A DNA stretch of 38,171 nt from a virus. Below, one piece after another: positions 1-6,917 of the stretch. The stretch is from positions 1-38,171 of IMG/VR virus record IMGVR_UViG_3300022707_000431; one strand, given 5' to 3'. The notes beneath the pieces are model-generated. The model had not been told where the DNA came from. It ran no database searches and saw nothing but the letters and a program-made list of their open reading frames with translations. The first letter of the stretch is position 1. Every line of letters starts with the position of its first letter. The position numbers and the translations under genes were made by a program.

Positions 1-42
1 AACCGTCACGATTTCATTCATAGCGTAAGGAGTATACAATAC

Positions 43-57
43 TGACAATTTTTGTCA
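43..57. promoter_or_regulatory. 15-bp palindrome, copy 1 (candidate operator)
   Basis: Perfect inverted repeat TGACAATTTTTGTCA (TGACA arms around a 5-bp A/T centre, with an extra A-T pair). It lies 14 nt before the ATG of the first gene and directly upstream of its ribosome-binding site AGGGAG. A possible -10 box TACAAT sits 2 bp upstream at 35-40, so the dyad would cover the transcription start, but no good -35 is visible. The identical sequence recurs at 1047-1061 and, on the other strand, at 29535-29549. An operator for a phage regulator or an RNA hairpin next to the ribosome-binding site are both possible. Confidence 0.6.
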
Positions 58-71
58 AGGGAGATAATATC

Positions 72-389
72 ATGTACTACGTATCAATGACAGATACATT
101 CATGTCCGGTTGGGGAATGTGCGGTACAAGAAAAACAAACAAGCTGATCTTTGAATGTGAAAGCATGGACGAAGCTATCATTGTAGCTGATAATGCTGAG
201 TCACGAACAGATCAGAAGCATGTCAATATATGCAGCAACAGACCATATTACAATAAAAAGAGATATTATACCCAGGTTAAGACCAAAGATATTTATCCGT
301 CCTGGTACAAGAAGGGATACTTTGAACCTCGCGTAAAAAGCACATCTAAATGGAATCATTTCAACCTTTATCCAAATGCCAGGGGTTAA
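72..389 (+). CDS. conserved phage protein of unknown function (MYYVSMTD type)
   Basis: A 105-residue soluble protein rich in Tyr, Lys and Asn. Its N-terminus MYYVSMTDTFMSGWG and a later PYYNKKRYY segment match a small protein type I recall from many tailed phages, for which no function is known to me. The central stretch (SMDEAIIVADNAESR) looks like a helix. There is no signal peptide, membrane segment or metal motif. The ATG is preceded by AGGGAG at good spacing, and upstream of that by the 15-bp palindrome, so it is probably the first gene of a transcription unit. It is followed 24 nt later by the next gene. Confidence 0.8.
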   Translation: MYYVSMTDTFMSGWGMCGTRKTNKLIFECESMDEAIIVADNAESRTDQKHVNICSNRPYYNKKRYYTQVKTKDIYPSWYKKGYFEPRVKSTSKWNHFNLYPNARG

Positions 390-413
390 CAATACACAGA
401 AAGGAGTAAATGC

Positions 414-665
414 GTGGAAATAAACGAAAGAGTTAAAGTCAGTATCACATATTTTGATCGGTACGCGATGGGAGCAGCAGAATCATTGAATGGAAAAACT
501 GGTAAGATAATTGATCGAAAGGTCGAAAGCGTAAATGGTATGGGTTCCAGGGGTCCGGCTTACCTTGTAGAATTCGATACAAATTATAAAAAATGGTGGA
601 CAAACCATAGGCCGAATGGATTGTTTTGGTTTCCACCTTCTGAATTAATTAAGGAGAAAAACTAA
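414..665 (+). CDS. small beta-rich (KOW/SH3-like) phage protein
   Basis: An 83-residue protein starting at GTG. AAGGAG lies 7 nt upstream, and the nearby ATG at 410 gives only a short out-of-frame peptide. The pattern NGKTGKIIDRKV, then PAYLVEFD, then WW and WFPPSELI resembles the small SH3/KOW-like folds often found in phage early regions, where such proteins bind nucleic acid or partner proteins. That assignment is inference from pattern only. The gene ends with TAA overlapping the next ATG (TAATG), so translation of the next gene is probably coupled. Confidence 0.75.
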   Translation: MEINERVKVSITYFDRYAMGAAESLNGKTGKIIDRKVESVNGMGSRGPAYLVEFDTNYKKWWTNHRPNGLFWFPPSELIKEKN

Positions 666-1045
666 TGGCTTATAACGGAAAAGCACTCAAAAAGTTTTAC
701 AAAGTAATCAAGAAACTGCCAGAAGATCAATATTTTGAAACAGTAAGAAATACGCTGTCATTTACAGCACCGACCCAGGATGATGTTAAGAAAATAAGAT
801 CGTACTTTAAAGGTACGATTTGGAAGAAATCTTACAATCAATATGGTGAATGGTGGGAGTATAAAACATCTATTAAAGGTATAGATATAAGGATTTATGG
901 AGTGAGTGAGTCACCAAAGACATGCGTAGCAATCAAAGAAAAAAGAATGGTCAAAGAAAGACGACCAACTGAGTATGAAACAGTTGAAGTTGAGAGAGAA
1001 GTTATTGTAGGTTGGGATTGTGGCGGAAAGAAAAAGAAAAATTAA
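665..1045 (+). CDS. hypothetical basic phage protein
   Basis: A 126-residue lysine-rich protein with a run of Lys at the C-terminus (GGKKKKN). Residues 60-90 contain aromatic-rich segments (WWEYKTSIKGIDIRIYG) that look like beta strands. Residues 90-115 are strongly charged (KEKRMVKERRPTEYETVEVERE). I do not recognise a family. AAGGAG upstream supports the ATG. It shares one base with the previous stop and is followed at once by the second copy of the 15-bp palindrome, so a new regulated segment probably begins after it. Confidence 0.7.
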   Translation: MAYNGKALKKFYKVIKKLPEDQYFETVRNTLSFTAPTQDDVKKIRSYFKGTIWKKSYNQYGEWWEYKTSIKGIDIRIYGVSESPKTCVAIKEKRMVKERRPTEYETVEVEREVIVGWDCGGKKKKN

Positions 1046-1046
1046 C

Positions 1047-1061
1047 TGACAATTTTTGTCA
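1047..1061. promoter_or_regulatory. 15-bp palindrome, copy 2 (candidate operator)
   Basis: Identical in all 15 bases to copy 1, and at exactly the same distance (14 nt) from the next start codon, with the ribosome-binding site AGAAAGG between. It begins 2 bp after the previous stop codon. Conservation of both sequence and position argues for a shared regulator or shared RNA-level control, not chance. Confidence 0.6.
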
Positions 1062-1075
1062 TAGAAAGGATTAAC

Positions 1076-1273
1076 ATGGCCTATAAAACATTCTGTGATG
1101 TTTGTGATCGATTAATTGATGGAGAAAGTTGTGAAAAACTTGTAAGTAAAATAGAAATAAAATCAGTCCCCATTGCGGTAGCAGTTTACAAATTTGATGA
1201 GAGTAGATCAGATATCTGCACCCAGTGTAAAATTGAAGTTATGAGGGACATCATAAATACTAACAATAACTAA
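1076..1273 (+). CDS. zinc-ribbon-like small protein (CxxC...CxxC)
   Basis: A 65-residue protein with an N-terminal CDVC knuckle (residues 8-11) and a C-terminal CTQC knuckle (about 49-52), separated by a beta-like stretch. This is the layout of a four-cysteine zinc ribbon. It resembles the genes at 5873 and 32950 in spacing and in the opening C-D-x-C pair. Such small zinc proteins are common in phage early regions and usually bind nucleic acid or host proteins, but no specific role can be given. The start is set by AGAAAGG 7 nt upstream. Confidence 0.75.
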   Translation: MAYKTFCDVCDRLIDGESCEKLVSKIEIKSVPIAVAVYKFDESRSDICTQCKIEVMRDIINTNNN

Positions 1274-1290
1274 TGACAGAAAGGATTATC

Positions 1291-1401
1291 ATGACCACAG
1301 ACCCATATTTCACAGAATTCTACGAACTGACAGAAGAAGACGTACCAGAATTATTGGAAATACTTAAACAGATGGAACTGGAAAAAGAAAGGTTGCGATG
1401 A
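1291..1401 (+). CDS. 36-aa acidic helical peptide
   Basis: ATG after AGAAAGGATTATC, the same leader (AGAAAGGATTA) used by the gene at 1076. The product is 36 residues, rich in Glu and Leu, and probably one amphipathic helix (ELTEEDVPELLEILKQMEL). An in-frame ATG at 1273 is less likely because the ribosome-binding site lies between the two. It overlaps the next gene as ATGA. Unknown function; coding is inferred from the binding site and the overlap architecture. Confidence 0.55.
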   Translation: MTTDPYFTEFYELTEEDVPELLEILKQMELEKERLR

Positions 1402-1466
1402 CAATAGTTGAGATAATAACCATAACCCTAATATTCATAACAGTTTATCTAATATTTTGTTTGTGA
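1398..1466 (+). CDS. 22-aa single-span membrane micropeptide
   Basis: Starts inside the stop of the previous gene (ATGA). The 22 residues are nearly all Ile, Thr, Leu, Val and Phe after an initial acidic residue, forming one membrane span with almost no flanks. The length is minimal, so confidence rests on the overlap and on the very hydrophobic composition. Such peptides can modulate host membrane proteins or act as small holin-like factors; that is only a possibility here. Confidence 0.4.
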   Translation: MTIVEIITITLIFITVYLIFCL

Positions 1467-1478
1467 AAGGATTTATTC

Positions 1479-1703
1479 ATGAGAAAAGAATTTGAGTTAA
1501 CCGATGAACAGTTTCAAAAGATACTAGATGCTGGCAAGCCAGTCCGTGCAATGTATATGAGTGGTGGAAGATTAATGGGGAGTACGCCACAAGAAAACGC
1601 CAACCGTGCCTGGAAATATCTTGGTGACGAACTTGGATTTGATCATATGAGTGTTCGTCCTGGGGTAACAGATCGTAAATTTACAGCAGAAATAACCACA
1701 TGA
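1479..1703 (+). CDS. hypothetical small phage protein
   Basis: A 74-residue soluble protein (MRKEFELTDEQFQKIL...). It has a predicted N-terminal helix, a central GGRLMGSTPQENANRAW segment and a C-terminal region with FDHMSVRPG. The pattern resembles small phage proteins with a helix followed by a short alpha/beta domain, but I cannot name the family. AAAGG lies 8 nt before the ATG. The stop overlaps the next start (ATGA). Confidence 0.7.
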   Translation: MRKEFELTDEQFQKILDAGKPVRAMYMSGGRLMGSTPQENANRAWKYLGDELGFDHMSVRPGVTDRKFTAEITT

Positions 1704-1858
1704 AACTAAACCCTGCTGAACGATACTAGCCCCCAATGGATACCGTAGTAGCTGAACATTACAGTAAATTCAAGGATCCGAATCCATACAAATTTCAGAA
1801 AGTGAAAGAATCCAATGCAAAACATAGATCACTACCCAGAAATAAAGCACATAATTGA
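1700..1858 (+). pseudogene. small ORF interrupted by an in-frame TAG
   Basis: ATG overlaps the previous stop (ATGA), as is normal for this region. The frame reads nine codons, meets TAG at 1727-1729, then stays open for 42 more codons to TGA, with protein-like composition (MDTVVAEHYSKFKDPNPYKF). An internal ATG at 1736 could restart but has no visible ribosome-binding site. It overlaps the next gene by 44 nt. It may be a nonsense-mutated gene, a read-through product, or a chance open frame. Confidence 0.35.
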
Positions 1859-2033
1859 TCATCACGTGAACCAGATCCGCATACAGGATGTGGAAGAACT
1901 GAACGATGGATGGTATGAATGGGTAGCAACCATTGAATACAGACGTGCCCTACGCTATCTGGATAAGATCCTGGGGGAAGATACAGTGGTTCGGGCGTAT
2001 GCTGAACAGTTAATTACGGAGAAACTATTATGA
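1815..2033 (+). CDS. hypothetical acidic phage protein
   Basis: A 72-residue acidic protein, mostly helical by eye (YPEIKHIIDHHVNQIRIQDVEELNDGW, then YRRALRYLDKILGEDTVVRAYAEQL). There are no Cys motifs or membrane spans. The ribosome-binding site is modest (GAAAG, 7 nt upstream). Its TGA overlaps the ATG of the following gene. Unknown function. Confidence 0.65.
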   Translation: MQNIDHYPEIKHIIDHHVNQIRIQDVEELNDGWYEWVATIEYRRALRYLDKILGEDTVVRAYAEQLITEKLL

Positions 2034-2302
2034 ATCAGAATGACGGGGGACAAGCTTTTCCAAGACAATTAAAACAAGTTAGTGAGCCAGATTGTTATGA
2101 TTATGAAGACTTGTTTGCGCAAAATGGGATGTCACTCAGGGATTATTATGCTGGTGAAGCGTTGAAAGGTATCCTGGCACATGCTTATGAGCATGAATTT
2201 GAAGGGGAAGAAGCTGGAATGGGTGCTAGCTACCATGTATTTGATGCTTGGGGATACGCAGATGCCATGCTAAAAGAAAGGGATAAAAATGAACAATCAT
2301 AA
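2030..2302 (+). CDS. conserved phage protein (GGxAFP / SLRDYYA type)
   Basis: A 90-residue protein carrying two hallmarks of a very widespread small phage protein of unknown function: an N-terminal GGQAFP and a central GMSLRDYYAGEALKG segment. The remainder is helical and acidic. It starts in the stop codon of the previous gene with AAACTATT before it, so expression probably depends on coupling. The family is normally encoded in early or replication regions, which fits. No biochemical role is known to me. Confidence 0.8.
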   Translation: MNQNDGGQAFPRQLKQVSEPDCYDYEDLFAQNGMSLRDYYAGEALKGILAHAYEHEFEGEEAGMGASYHVFDAWGYADAMLKERDKNEQS

Positions 2303-2477
2303 CGAAGAACCAAAGATCAGACAAAACCACAACGAAATCAAGCTCATGATTTCAACGATAGCCAACAATTTCAGCATAGAATTGAGCAAATTGGCCATCA
2401 AATGCTTCAGGGATGGGGTCAAGGCTGGAATCATAGCCAAAGAGCAAGATGACCAGAAGAAGATCATTAAACCATGA
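2289..2477 (+). CDS. hypothetical small helical protein
   Basis: A 62-residue Asn/Lys/Glu-rich protein with one amphipathic helix (about residues 18-48). It starts after AAAGGGATAAAA and overlaps the previous gene by 14 nt. Unknown function. Its TGA overlaps the next ATG (ATGA). Confidence 0.6.
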   Translation: MNNHNEEPKIRQNHNEIKLMISTIANNFSIELSKLAIKCFRDGVKAGIIAKEQDDQKKIIKP

Positions 2478-2632
2478 AAACGTCCCAGAAATGGTTTTGG
2501 CTGACCATTGCGATACTTAGTACCTGTTACGTAATAACTCAAGTCCTAGGGCTGTTTCTGGGACTCTGGGACTGGATTAAAAGGCACAGATGGGATGTAT
2601 GGGCACATCGTAAGAAGAATAAATTTAAATAA
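2474..2632 (+). CDS. 52-aa single-span membrane protein
   Basis: MKTSQKWFWLTIAIL begins a 52-residue protein with one transmembrane segment (about residues 7-32), followed by a Trp- and Arg/Lys-rich tail (WIKRHRWDVWAHRKKNKFK). By the positive-inside rule the tail would be cytoplasmic. It is coupled to the preceding gene by ATGA and ends 5 nt before the promoter at 2638. Unknown function. Confidence 0.6.
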   Translation: MKTSQKWFWLTIAILSTCYVITQVLGLFLGLWDWIKRHRWDVWAHRKKNKFK

Positions 2633-2637
2633 TATTG

Positions 2638-2666
2638 TTGACACAAACAAACAAACATAGTATGAT
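2638..2666 (+). promoter_or_regulatory. sigma70-type promoter
   Basis: Perfect -35 TTGACA (2638-2643), a 17-nt spacer made largely of CAAA tetranucleotides, and -10 TATGAT (2661-2666). It reads into the gene at 2687 after about 14 nt of leader. Together with the promoters at 29644 and 34715 it suggests that these units use the host housekeeping RNA polymerase. Confidence 0.85.
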
Positions 2667-2686
2667 TAAACAGAAAGGGGGAGCAA

Positions 2687-3106
2687 ATGGGATGTGACAT
2701 TCACGCACACATGGAAATAAAAGTTAAGGGTAAGTGGCTTCACTATGACCAGCCAAGAATAGATAGAAATTACCATTTATTTGCATTAATGGCTGGTGTC
2801 AGAAATCACCCTTCGTATGGAATTGATCCGATTCTTATTCCAAAGGGATTACCGAGTGATATTTCAGAAACCACACTATTTTGTTCAGATGATTTCGGGG
2901 AAGATGGACACTCTCATTCGTGGCTAGATGGGGAAGATTTATTAAAAACTTTAGAGTTTGCAAAAAAAACACATGAACACTCATTTGAATTTCATAATGA
3001 CTGGGGATATTTATTTGGCAATGGATATGAAACCATTAAAAAATATCCAGAATGCTACCCAAAAGGATTGGAAGATTTTAGATTAGTATTTTGGTTTGAT
3101 AATTAA
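2687..3106 (+). CDS. GCDIH-motif conserved protein
   Basis: A 139-residue protein beginning MGCDIHAHMEIKVKGKW, the signature of a conserved family found in many phages and bacteria (Met-Gly-Cys-Asp-Ile-His, then E and W). Further His/Asp residues follow (FALMAGVRN, DDFGEDGHSHSW, FHNDWGYLFGNG). The clustered Cys, His and Asp suggest metal binding or hydrolysis, but I know of no demonstrated activity. It is the first gene after the strong promoter. AAAGGGGGAG 6 nt upstream sets the start. The length matches the family. Confidence 0.8.
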   Translation: MGCDIHAHMEIKVKGKWLHYDQPRIDRNYHLFALMAGVRNHPSYGIDPILIPKGLPSDISETTLFCSDDFGEDGHSHSWLDGEDLLKTLEFAKKTHEHSFEFHNDWGYLFGNGYETIKKYPECYPKGLEDFRLVFWFDN

Positions 3107-3118
3107 AGGAGAACAACC

Positions 3119-3313
3119 ATGAGTATGATCACAAGATTACACGATAGCGATAAGACTAAAGTCAGTGACATCAGGTTTGAATTGTATGGTGTAGAAACTT
3201 TAGAACAAGTTGAATCTGTATGCCAGAAATTGGGTGCATTCATTCAAGATAAGCAGCTCAGAGTTATGAATGATCCTGCGAATGAAGTGGTTGAAATGGG
3301 AGGGATTAAATGA
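3119..3313 (+). CDS. hypothetical small protein
   Basis: A 64-residue soluble protein with a helix in the middle (VETLEQVESVCQKLGAFIQDK). AAAGGAG lies 6 nt before the ATG, so the start is well supported. Unknown function. Its TGA overlaps the start of the next small gene. Confidence 0.65.
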   Translation: MSMITRLHDSDKTKVSDIRFELYGVETLEQVESVCQKLGAFIQDKQLRVMNDPANEVVEMGGIK

Positions 3314-3462
3314 GCAGACTAAAATTCAACTATCTTCTGGCTGCACCTGGAATAATCATCGAAATAATGCCTGCACATGACAAGAATATTGAGGATTCAC
3401 AGTGTGCTTTGCTGATGACAATAGTGTTACTATTGATTAATAATCTTAAGGGGAGGGATTGA
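3310..3462 (+). CDS. 50-aa membrane peptide
   Basis: Starts as ATGA in the previous stop. The 50 residues have a hydrophobic N-terminal segment (YLLAAPGIIIEIM), a short charged middle (HDKNIED), and a second hydrophobic stretch (ALLMTIVLLLI), followed by a basic end. This suggests a two-span hairpin or a re-entrant peptide. Unknown function. The next gene shares its last base (TGATG). Confidence 0.5.
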   Translation: MSRLKFNYLLAAPGIIIEIMPAHDKNIEDSQCALLMTIVLLLINNLKGRD

Positions 3463-3725
3463 TGATAAAAAAACCAACGTGTACTCAGATTTGGGAAGAA
3501 GAACTAGATGAAATTAAATGTGAGATAGTGGGTACGTGGAGATGGGGAACAATAGGCCGTTACATTTTCCACAGAAAAGAAGATAATACGTACTGGTCTG
3601 TTCGATATCAAGTAGGCAATGATGGGGAAACCAATGGATTAAGGGAGGGCATAGCTGAGATTGACCAAGTTGTTAAGGAAGAAAAAACAATTACTATCTA
3701 TGCAAAATTAGATGAATCCAATTAA
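3462..3725 (+). CDS. hypothetical beta-rich protein
   Basis: An 87-residue protein (MIKKPTCTQIWEEEL...). It begins at ATG 3462, chosen over the preceding in-frame TTG because GGGGAGG sits 5 nt upstream. Alternating strands such as GTWRWGTIGRYIFHRK and YWSVRYQVG suggest a small beta sheet. The C-terminus is acidic. No family is recognised. Confidence 0.65.
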   Translation: MIKKPTCTQIWEEELDEIKCEIVGTWRWGTIGRYIFHRKEDNTYWSVRYQVGNDGETNGLREGIAEIDQVVKEEKTITIYAKLDESN

Positions 3726-3743
3726 GAAATGGGGGAATCGCTA

Positions 3744-4256
3744 ATGGGAGCCTACACTAAATATGGTACATGCCCAATTTGTAATGGTAAGACTATGAAG
3801 CATGATGCAGACTTTATGTGGACTTGCATGGAACCTGGTTGCCCTTGGAGTGAGGATTATAAAGAGGGTGACGATAACCATGAGGATGAAACGATGTGCG
3901 AAGATGGCTATCTTGTGGTGCCAGAAGATTTCCCATATTTTGTTAGGAAAATTCCAGAAGATATAAGAGTTAAAATGTCTGTTCATCAGATCAGATATTT
4001 TTTTGAATTAGATAAATCATTAAAGAAAGAAATCACTGAACTCAAAGAGACTGTGTGTGAGTTGGCTACAAAAGGTATACGAAAACATGGCCATAATGAT
4101 ACATGCGAAAAATCATTATTAGAACAGGAACCAGATGATTATGAACCAGGATGTACTTGTGGACATGATGATTTTGATGAAGCATTGTCAAATCCCACAG
4201 TCATACGGGTCGTGGAGGAATCCAACGTATTGGAAAGGGAATCTAACAATGAATAA
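3744..4256 (+). CDS. zinc-ribbon protein, duplicated N-terminal domain
   Basis: A 170-residue protein. The first 33 residues hold a zinc ribbon: CPIC (about 10-13), then MKHDADFMW, then CMEPGC. This block is nearly identical in DNA and protein to the gene at 6914, which starts at the equivalent MGVYTKYG, so I place the start at 3744. GGGGGA upstream agrees, whereas ATG 3729 lacks a binding site. After an acidic linker there is a helical region (RYFFELDKSLKKEITELKETVCELA) and a C-terminal Cys/His-rich part (HGHNDTCEKS, PGCTCGHDD) that may bind a second zinc. Nucleic-acid or protein binding is likely; the role is unknown. Confidence 0.7.
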   Translation: MGAYTKYGTCPICNGKTMKHDADFMWTCMEPGCPWSEDYKEGDDNHEDETMCEDGYLVVPEDFPYFVRKIPEDIRVKMSVHQIRYFFELDKSLKKEITELKETVCELATKGIRKHGHNDTCEKSLLEQEPDDYEPGCTCGHDDFDEALSNPTVIRVVEESNVLERESNNE

Positions 4257-4533
4257 AATAGAAAAAATATTTGAGAAGCATTTCGATGAATTTTTAAAAT
4301 TTGAAAGAGTTAAAAATAAAAAGTCAAATTGTCCTGATCTTCATGGAATGATATTGCTAGAGAAATTGTTTCCAAGTGAAAAGGCATATGACATGATTTG
4401 TAGTGGAGAGCATGACAGGGTTTGGTTAAAAATTTGTGAAGACCAGCTAGATGATCTTACAGATGAAAATGTGATTGAATTATCAAGATGTGGAATAAGT
4501 TATGATGAAGAATTTGACTCATTAACTATGTAA
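4249..4533 (+). CDS. hypothetical acidic helical protein
   Basis: A 94-residue protein starting MNKIEKIFEKHFDEFLKFERVK. The ATG at 4249 follows AAAGGGA at good spacing and overlaps the previous stop by 8 nt. A longer open frame upstream is only the shadow of the preceding gene. The opening resembles the product at 7071 (MNKNNDLEQLDKILKKHTSEY), which likewise follows a related zinc-ribbon gene, so the zinc-ribbon/helical-partner pair may be duplicated together. Unknown function. Confidence 0.65.
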   Translation: MNKIEKIFEKHFDEFLKFERVKNKKSNCPDLHGMILLEKLFPSEKAYDMICSGEHDRVWLKICEDQLDDLTDENVIELSRCGISYDEEFDSLTM

Positions 4534-4557
4534 AAATTTAAGAAAGGAGGTCTCCCA

Positions 4558-4764
4558 ATGGTGGGAACCAAAGATGTAGATAAACGTAATACTGTCCCGT
4601 GTAATATTACACTGGAAAAGGATCTTGTTAAACGTGTGGATGATCTGGCTTATGAACGTAAGGTTGCCAGGAATGTCATTGTAACTGATGCGCTTGAATT
4701 GTATTTGAAGGATAACAAGGGATTGATTGAGAGAATTATAGACATTCCAAAGGAGACCAAATGA
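4558..4764 (+). CDS. ribbon-helix-helix DNA-binding regulator
   Basis: A 68-residue protein with the CopG/Arc pattern: a short beta strand (TVPCNITLE, about 12-20), helix 1 (KDLVKRVDDLAYERK), a turn, then helix 2 (ARNVIVTDALELYLKDN). Such proteins dimerise, insert the paired strands into the major groove and usually repress their own operon. It has the strongest ribosome-binding site in the window (AAAGGAGGT) and overlaps the recT start by 4 nt. It is a natural candidate to bind one of the repeated palindromes here, though that link is inference. Confidence 0.75.
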   Translation: MVGTKDVDKRNTVPCNITLEKDLVKRVDDLAYERKVARNVIVTDALELYLKDNKGLIERIIDIPKETK

Positions 4765-5876
4765 GTAATCAGCTAGTAATAAGGGATATTTTCATACCAG
4801 CAGATCAATACGATTGTTTTGTAACCCAAGTCAAACAACTCGTTGATTCTGGATTCCTTCCGCAATCAATAAAGACACCACAGCAAGCTATCGCAATCGC
4901 TATGGCTGGTCGTGATCTTGGAGTCCCTATGATGCAAGCATTCGCTACCATCAATGTTGTACAAGGGAAGATTACAGTTAGTCCCCAGCTTATGCTGGCC
5001 AAAGCACGTCAGACTGGGGAGTTGGAAGATATGGCAATGAATTACGAAGAAGATGGCACTTGCAAGTGTGTTATCAAACGTAAGGGACAAGCACCACATA
5101 TAACACAATTCGGCCCCACAGAAGCACAGGCTATGGGTCTACTGCAAAAAGATAACTACAAGAAGCAAGCCAAGACTATGTTTCAATGGCGCGCGCTGGC
5201 TGCTAATCTGAGAGTCACGTTCCCAGATGCTATCATGGGATTGTATACTCACGAAGAAATGGGTGCCAATGATCCAGGGGAACTTGTTGTTGTGCCAGTG
5301 GAAGAACCAACGGTTAATATAACTGGAAGTCTAGAAACTACACAACCCAGAGCAGACAGAATTGGGGATCCAGAACCAGATCCCTGGGATAAGCCAAAAT
5401 TAGATAAAACAGAATCGGGAACAATGGTTCTTAATCTTGGTAAAGATACCCCAGAAAAAACTACGCCACTATTTTCCAAAGACTTCAAGTTCTATAAAGC
5501 TGTGGATGAACTGATCAAGCGTGTTGGGGATGAAACGTATAGAAAATATTTGGAAAACATGGGTTATAAATCCCGTGAAGATATACAGGAATCTAATAAG
5601 AAAAGGGGCTTCCTTGCCACTATGGAGCACGAAGCCAAAGTCTACGACACAGCATTCACACAGACTGGTCGTGATCGTTGCGCTGAAATCGGGGGGAAAC
5701 CATTCAACCTGTTGGTCAAAGATTTCTGTATTCGTCACAAGCTGAACAGTTCACCCAGCGAAAAGTTTTCAGAAAGGATTAAATACTATAAACACAGACA
5801 GTTATTCAAGAATGATATGATGAATGTGGAATTGCTGGAAGATTTGATACTGAAAGCAAGGGAGGAATCAGAATGA
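4761..5876 (+). CDS. recT: RecT-family single-strand annealing protein
   Basis: A 371-residue protein. Residues 1-170 carry the RecT fold pattern: QAIAIAMAGRDLGVPMMQAFATINVVQGKITVSPQLMLAKARQTG, followed by the region ending in TMFQWRALAANLRVTFPDAIMGLYTHEEMG. RecT proteins coat single-stranded DNA and anneal it to a complementary strand in phage recombination, working with a 5'-3' exonuclease. That partner is encoded one gene downstream. Residues 175-230 are a Pro/Glu-rich linker, and the C-terminal 140 residues are helical, making this longer than the roughly 270-residue Rac RecT. The start overlaps the ribbon-helix-helix gene (ATGA). Confidence 0.9.
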   Translation: MSNQLVIRDIFIPADQYDCFVTQVKQLVDSGFLPQSIKTPQQAIAIAMAGRDLGVPMMQAFATINVVQGKITVSPQLMLAKARQTGELEDMAMNYEEDGTCKCVIKRKGQAPHITQFGPTEAQAMGLLQKDNYKKQAKTMFQWRALAANLRVTFPDAIMGLYTHEEMGANDPGELVVVPVEEPTVNITGSLETTQPRADRIGDPEPDPWDKPKLDKTESGTMVLNLGKDTPEKTTPLFSKDFKFYKAVDELIKRVGDETYRKYLENMGYKSREDIQESNKKRGFLATMEHEAKVYDTAFTQTGRDRCAEIGGKPFNLLVKDFCIRHKLNSSPSEKFSERIKYYKHRQLFKNDMMNVELLEDLILKAREESE

Positions 5877-6121
5877 AAAAATACGCATGTGATATTTGCA
5901 AGGCTGAGGTTGATAGTGAGTACAAATTGAATCGTCTCGTTGATAATGTTCAGGTGGATGGAATCAATGATCTCTGCGACGATTGTATTAAAGAAATAAA
6001 AGAAGTCTATTCCAAGGTTGAGAAAATTGTTCATAAAGTAAAAGTGTCGTGGATAAAAAGCTTTATATCTAAGTTTATCAAAAGTAAGAATAGAAAGGAA
6101 TCAAATGTCAAAGCTAATTAG
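5873..6121 (+). CDS. zinc-ribbon small basic protein
   Basis: An 82-residue protein with CDIC (residues 6-9) and CDDC (about 35-38), forming a four-Cys zinc site like the gene at 1076, then a lysine-rich amphipathic helix tail (KVEKIVHKVKVSWIKSFISKFIKSK) suited to nucleic acid or membrane contact. It lies between recT and the exonuclease and overlaps both (ATGA at the front, 17 nt at the back), so it is co-translated with the recombination pair and may assist it. That role is inference. Confidence 0.75.
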   Translation: MKKYACDICKAEVDSEYKLNRLVDNVQVDGINDLCDDCIKEIKEVYSKVEKIVHKVKVSWIKSFISKFIKSKNRKESNVKAN

Positions 6122-6917
6122 TGCAGATGCTGGCGTAAGATGGTATCACAAAAATGGAAATCCATGTTATGAGATCCCCAAGAAGAGTGGGGATGGTATG
6201 AAACGTCCCACGATTGTTGATGCACGCAAGATGGATCTGTACCCCAGTGTAACCAGTATCTTAAAGTTTATCCCTAAGCCAGAGTTGCAGGCATGGATCA
6301 AGGAACAGGTTCTCAAGGCTTGTTGGGAGAATCCACGTTTGATACCAGCAGGGGATCCTACAAAGCACCAGTTACTGGAAACCTTGGAAGAATACGCCAA
6401 GCGTGTACTACCGATAGCTGACGAACCCAGAAACAAAGCTGCTGAACACGGGACTGCTGTACATGATGCTATTCATGCGTGGTTTTTAAAAGACGACATT
6501 GCAGCTAAATACGAACAATACATAAGGACATTTGAAAAGTGGCTGGTCAGTGAAGCAAAGCTATTTAATAATTGCAAGACTGAAGTATCAATCCCCACAA
6601 CTCATGGCTACGGGGGTAGATTTGATCTACAATTTTTCGACAAGGATGGAACAACTTTATTCTGTGACTACAAAGTCCAGTCAAAGGCTGATGACAAGAA
6701 GTTTAATTTCTACCCAGACTGGGGTCTGCAGTTGACAGCTTACAAACGTGCCATGATCGGGACCAGTCCAGCACGTCTGATATCTGTAGCTATGAGTGCT
6801 ACCAATCCAGACAGACTGGAAACATTTGAATGGACTGATCAGGAACCTAAGTTATGGGACCAGTTTCAGCGAACATTCGGCACGTTTAGATTTTTTAAGA
6901 AGTGGGGGGATGAATGA
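6105..6917 (+). CDS. PD-(D/E)XK exonuclease (Cas4/RecB-like)
   Basis: A 270-residue nuclease. Motifs in order: GTAVHDAIHAW (116-126), the usual helical G-x-x-H motif; GRFD (171-174); DYK (188-190) giving the catalytic Asp and Lys; and QLTAYKRA (209-216), the final Q-x-x-x-Y motif of the Cas4/RecB/lambda-exonuclease-like group. Encoded just after a RecT protein, it is most likely the 5'-3' exonuclease that makes single strands for annealing. No Fe-S cysteine cluster of the Cas4 type is seen. AGAAAGG precedes the ATG. The C-terminus is complete. Confidence 0.85.
   Translation: MSKLISADAGVRWYHKNGNPCYEIPKKSGDGMKRPTIVDARKMDLYPSVTSILKFIPKPELQAWIKEQVLKACWENPRLIPAGDPTKHQLLETLEEYAKRVLPIADEPRNKAAEHGTAVHDAIHAWFLKDDIAAKYEQYIRTFEKWLVSEAKLFNNCKTEVSIPTTHGYGGRFDLQFFDKDGTTLFCDYKVQSKADDKKFNFYPDWGLQLTAYKRAMIGTSPARLISVAMSATNPDRLETFEWTDQEPKLWDQFQRTFGTFRFFKKWGDE

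Noticed and set aside
5469-5738. Minus-strand frame opposite the RecT C-terminus
   Set aside because: Antisense shadow without start signals; the RecT gene is well supported.
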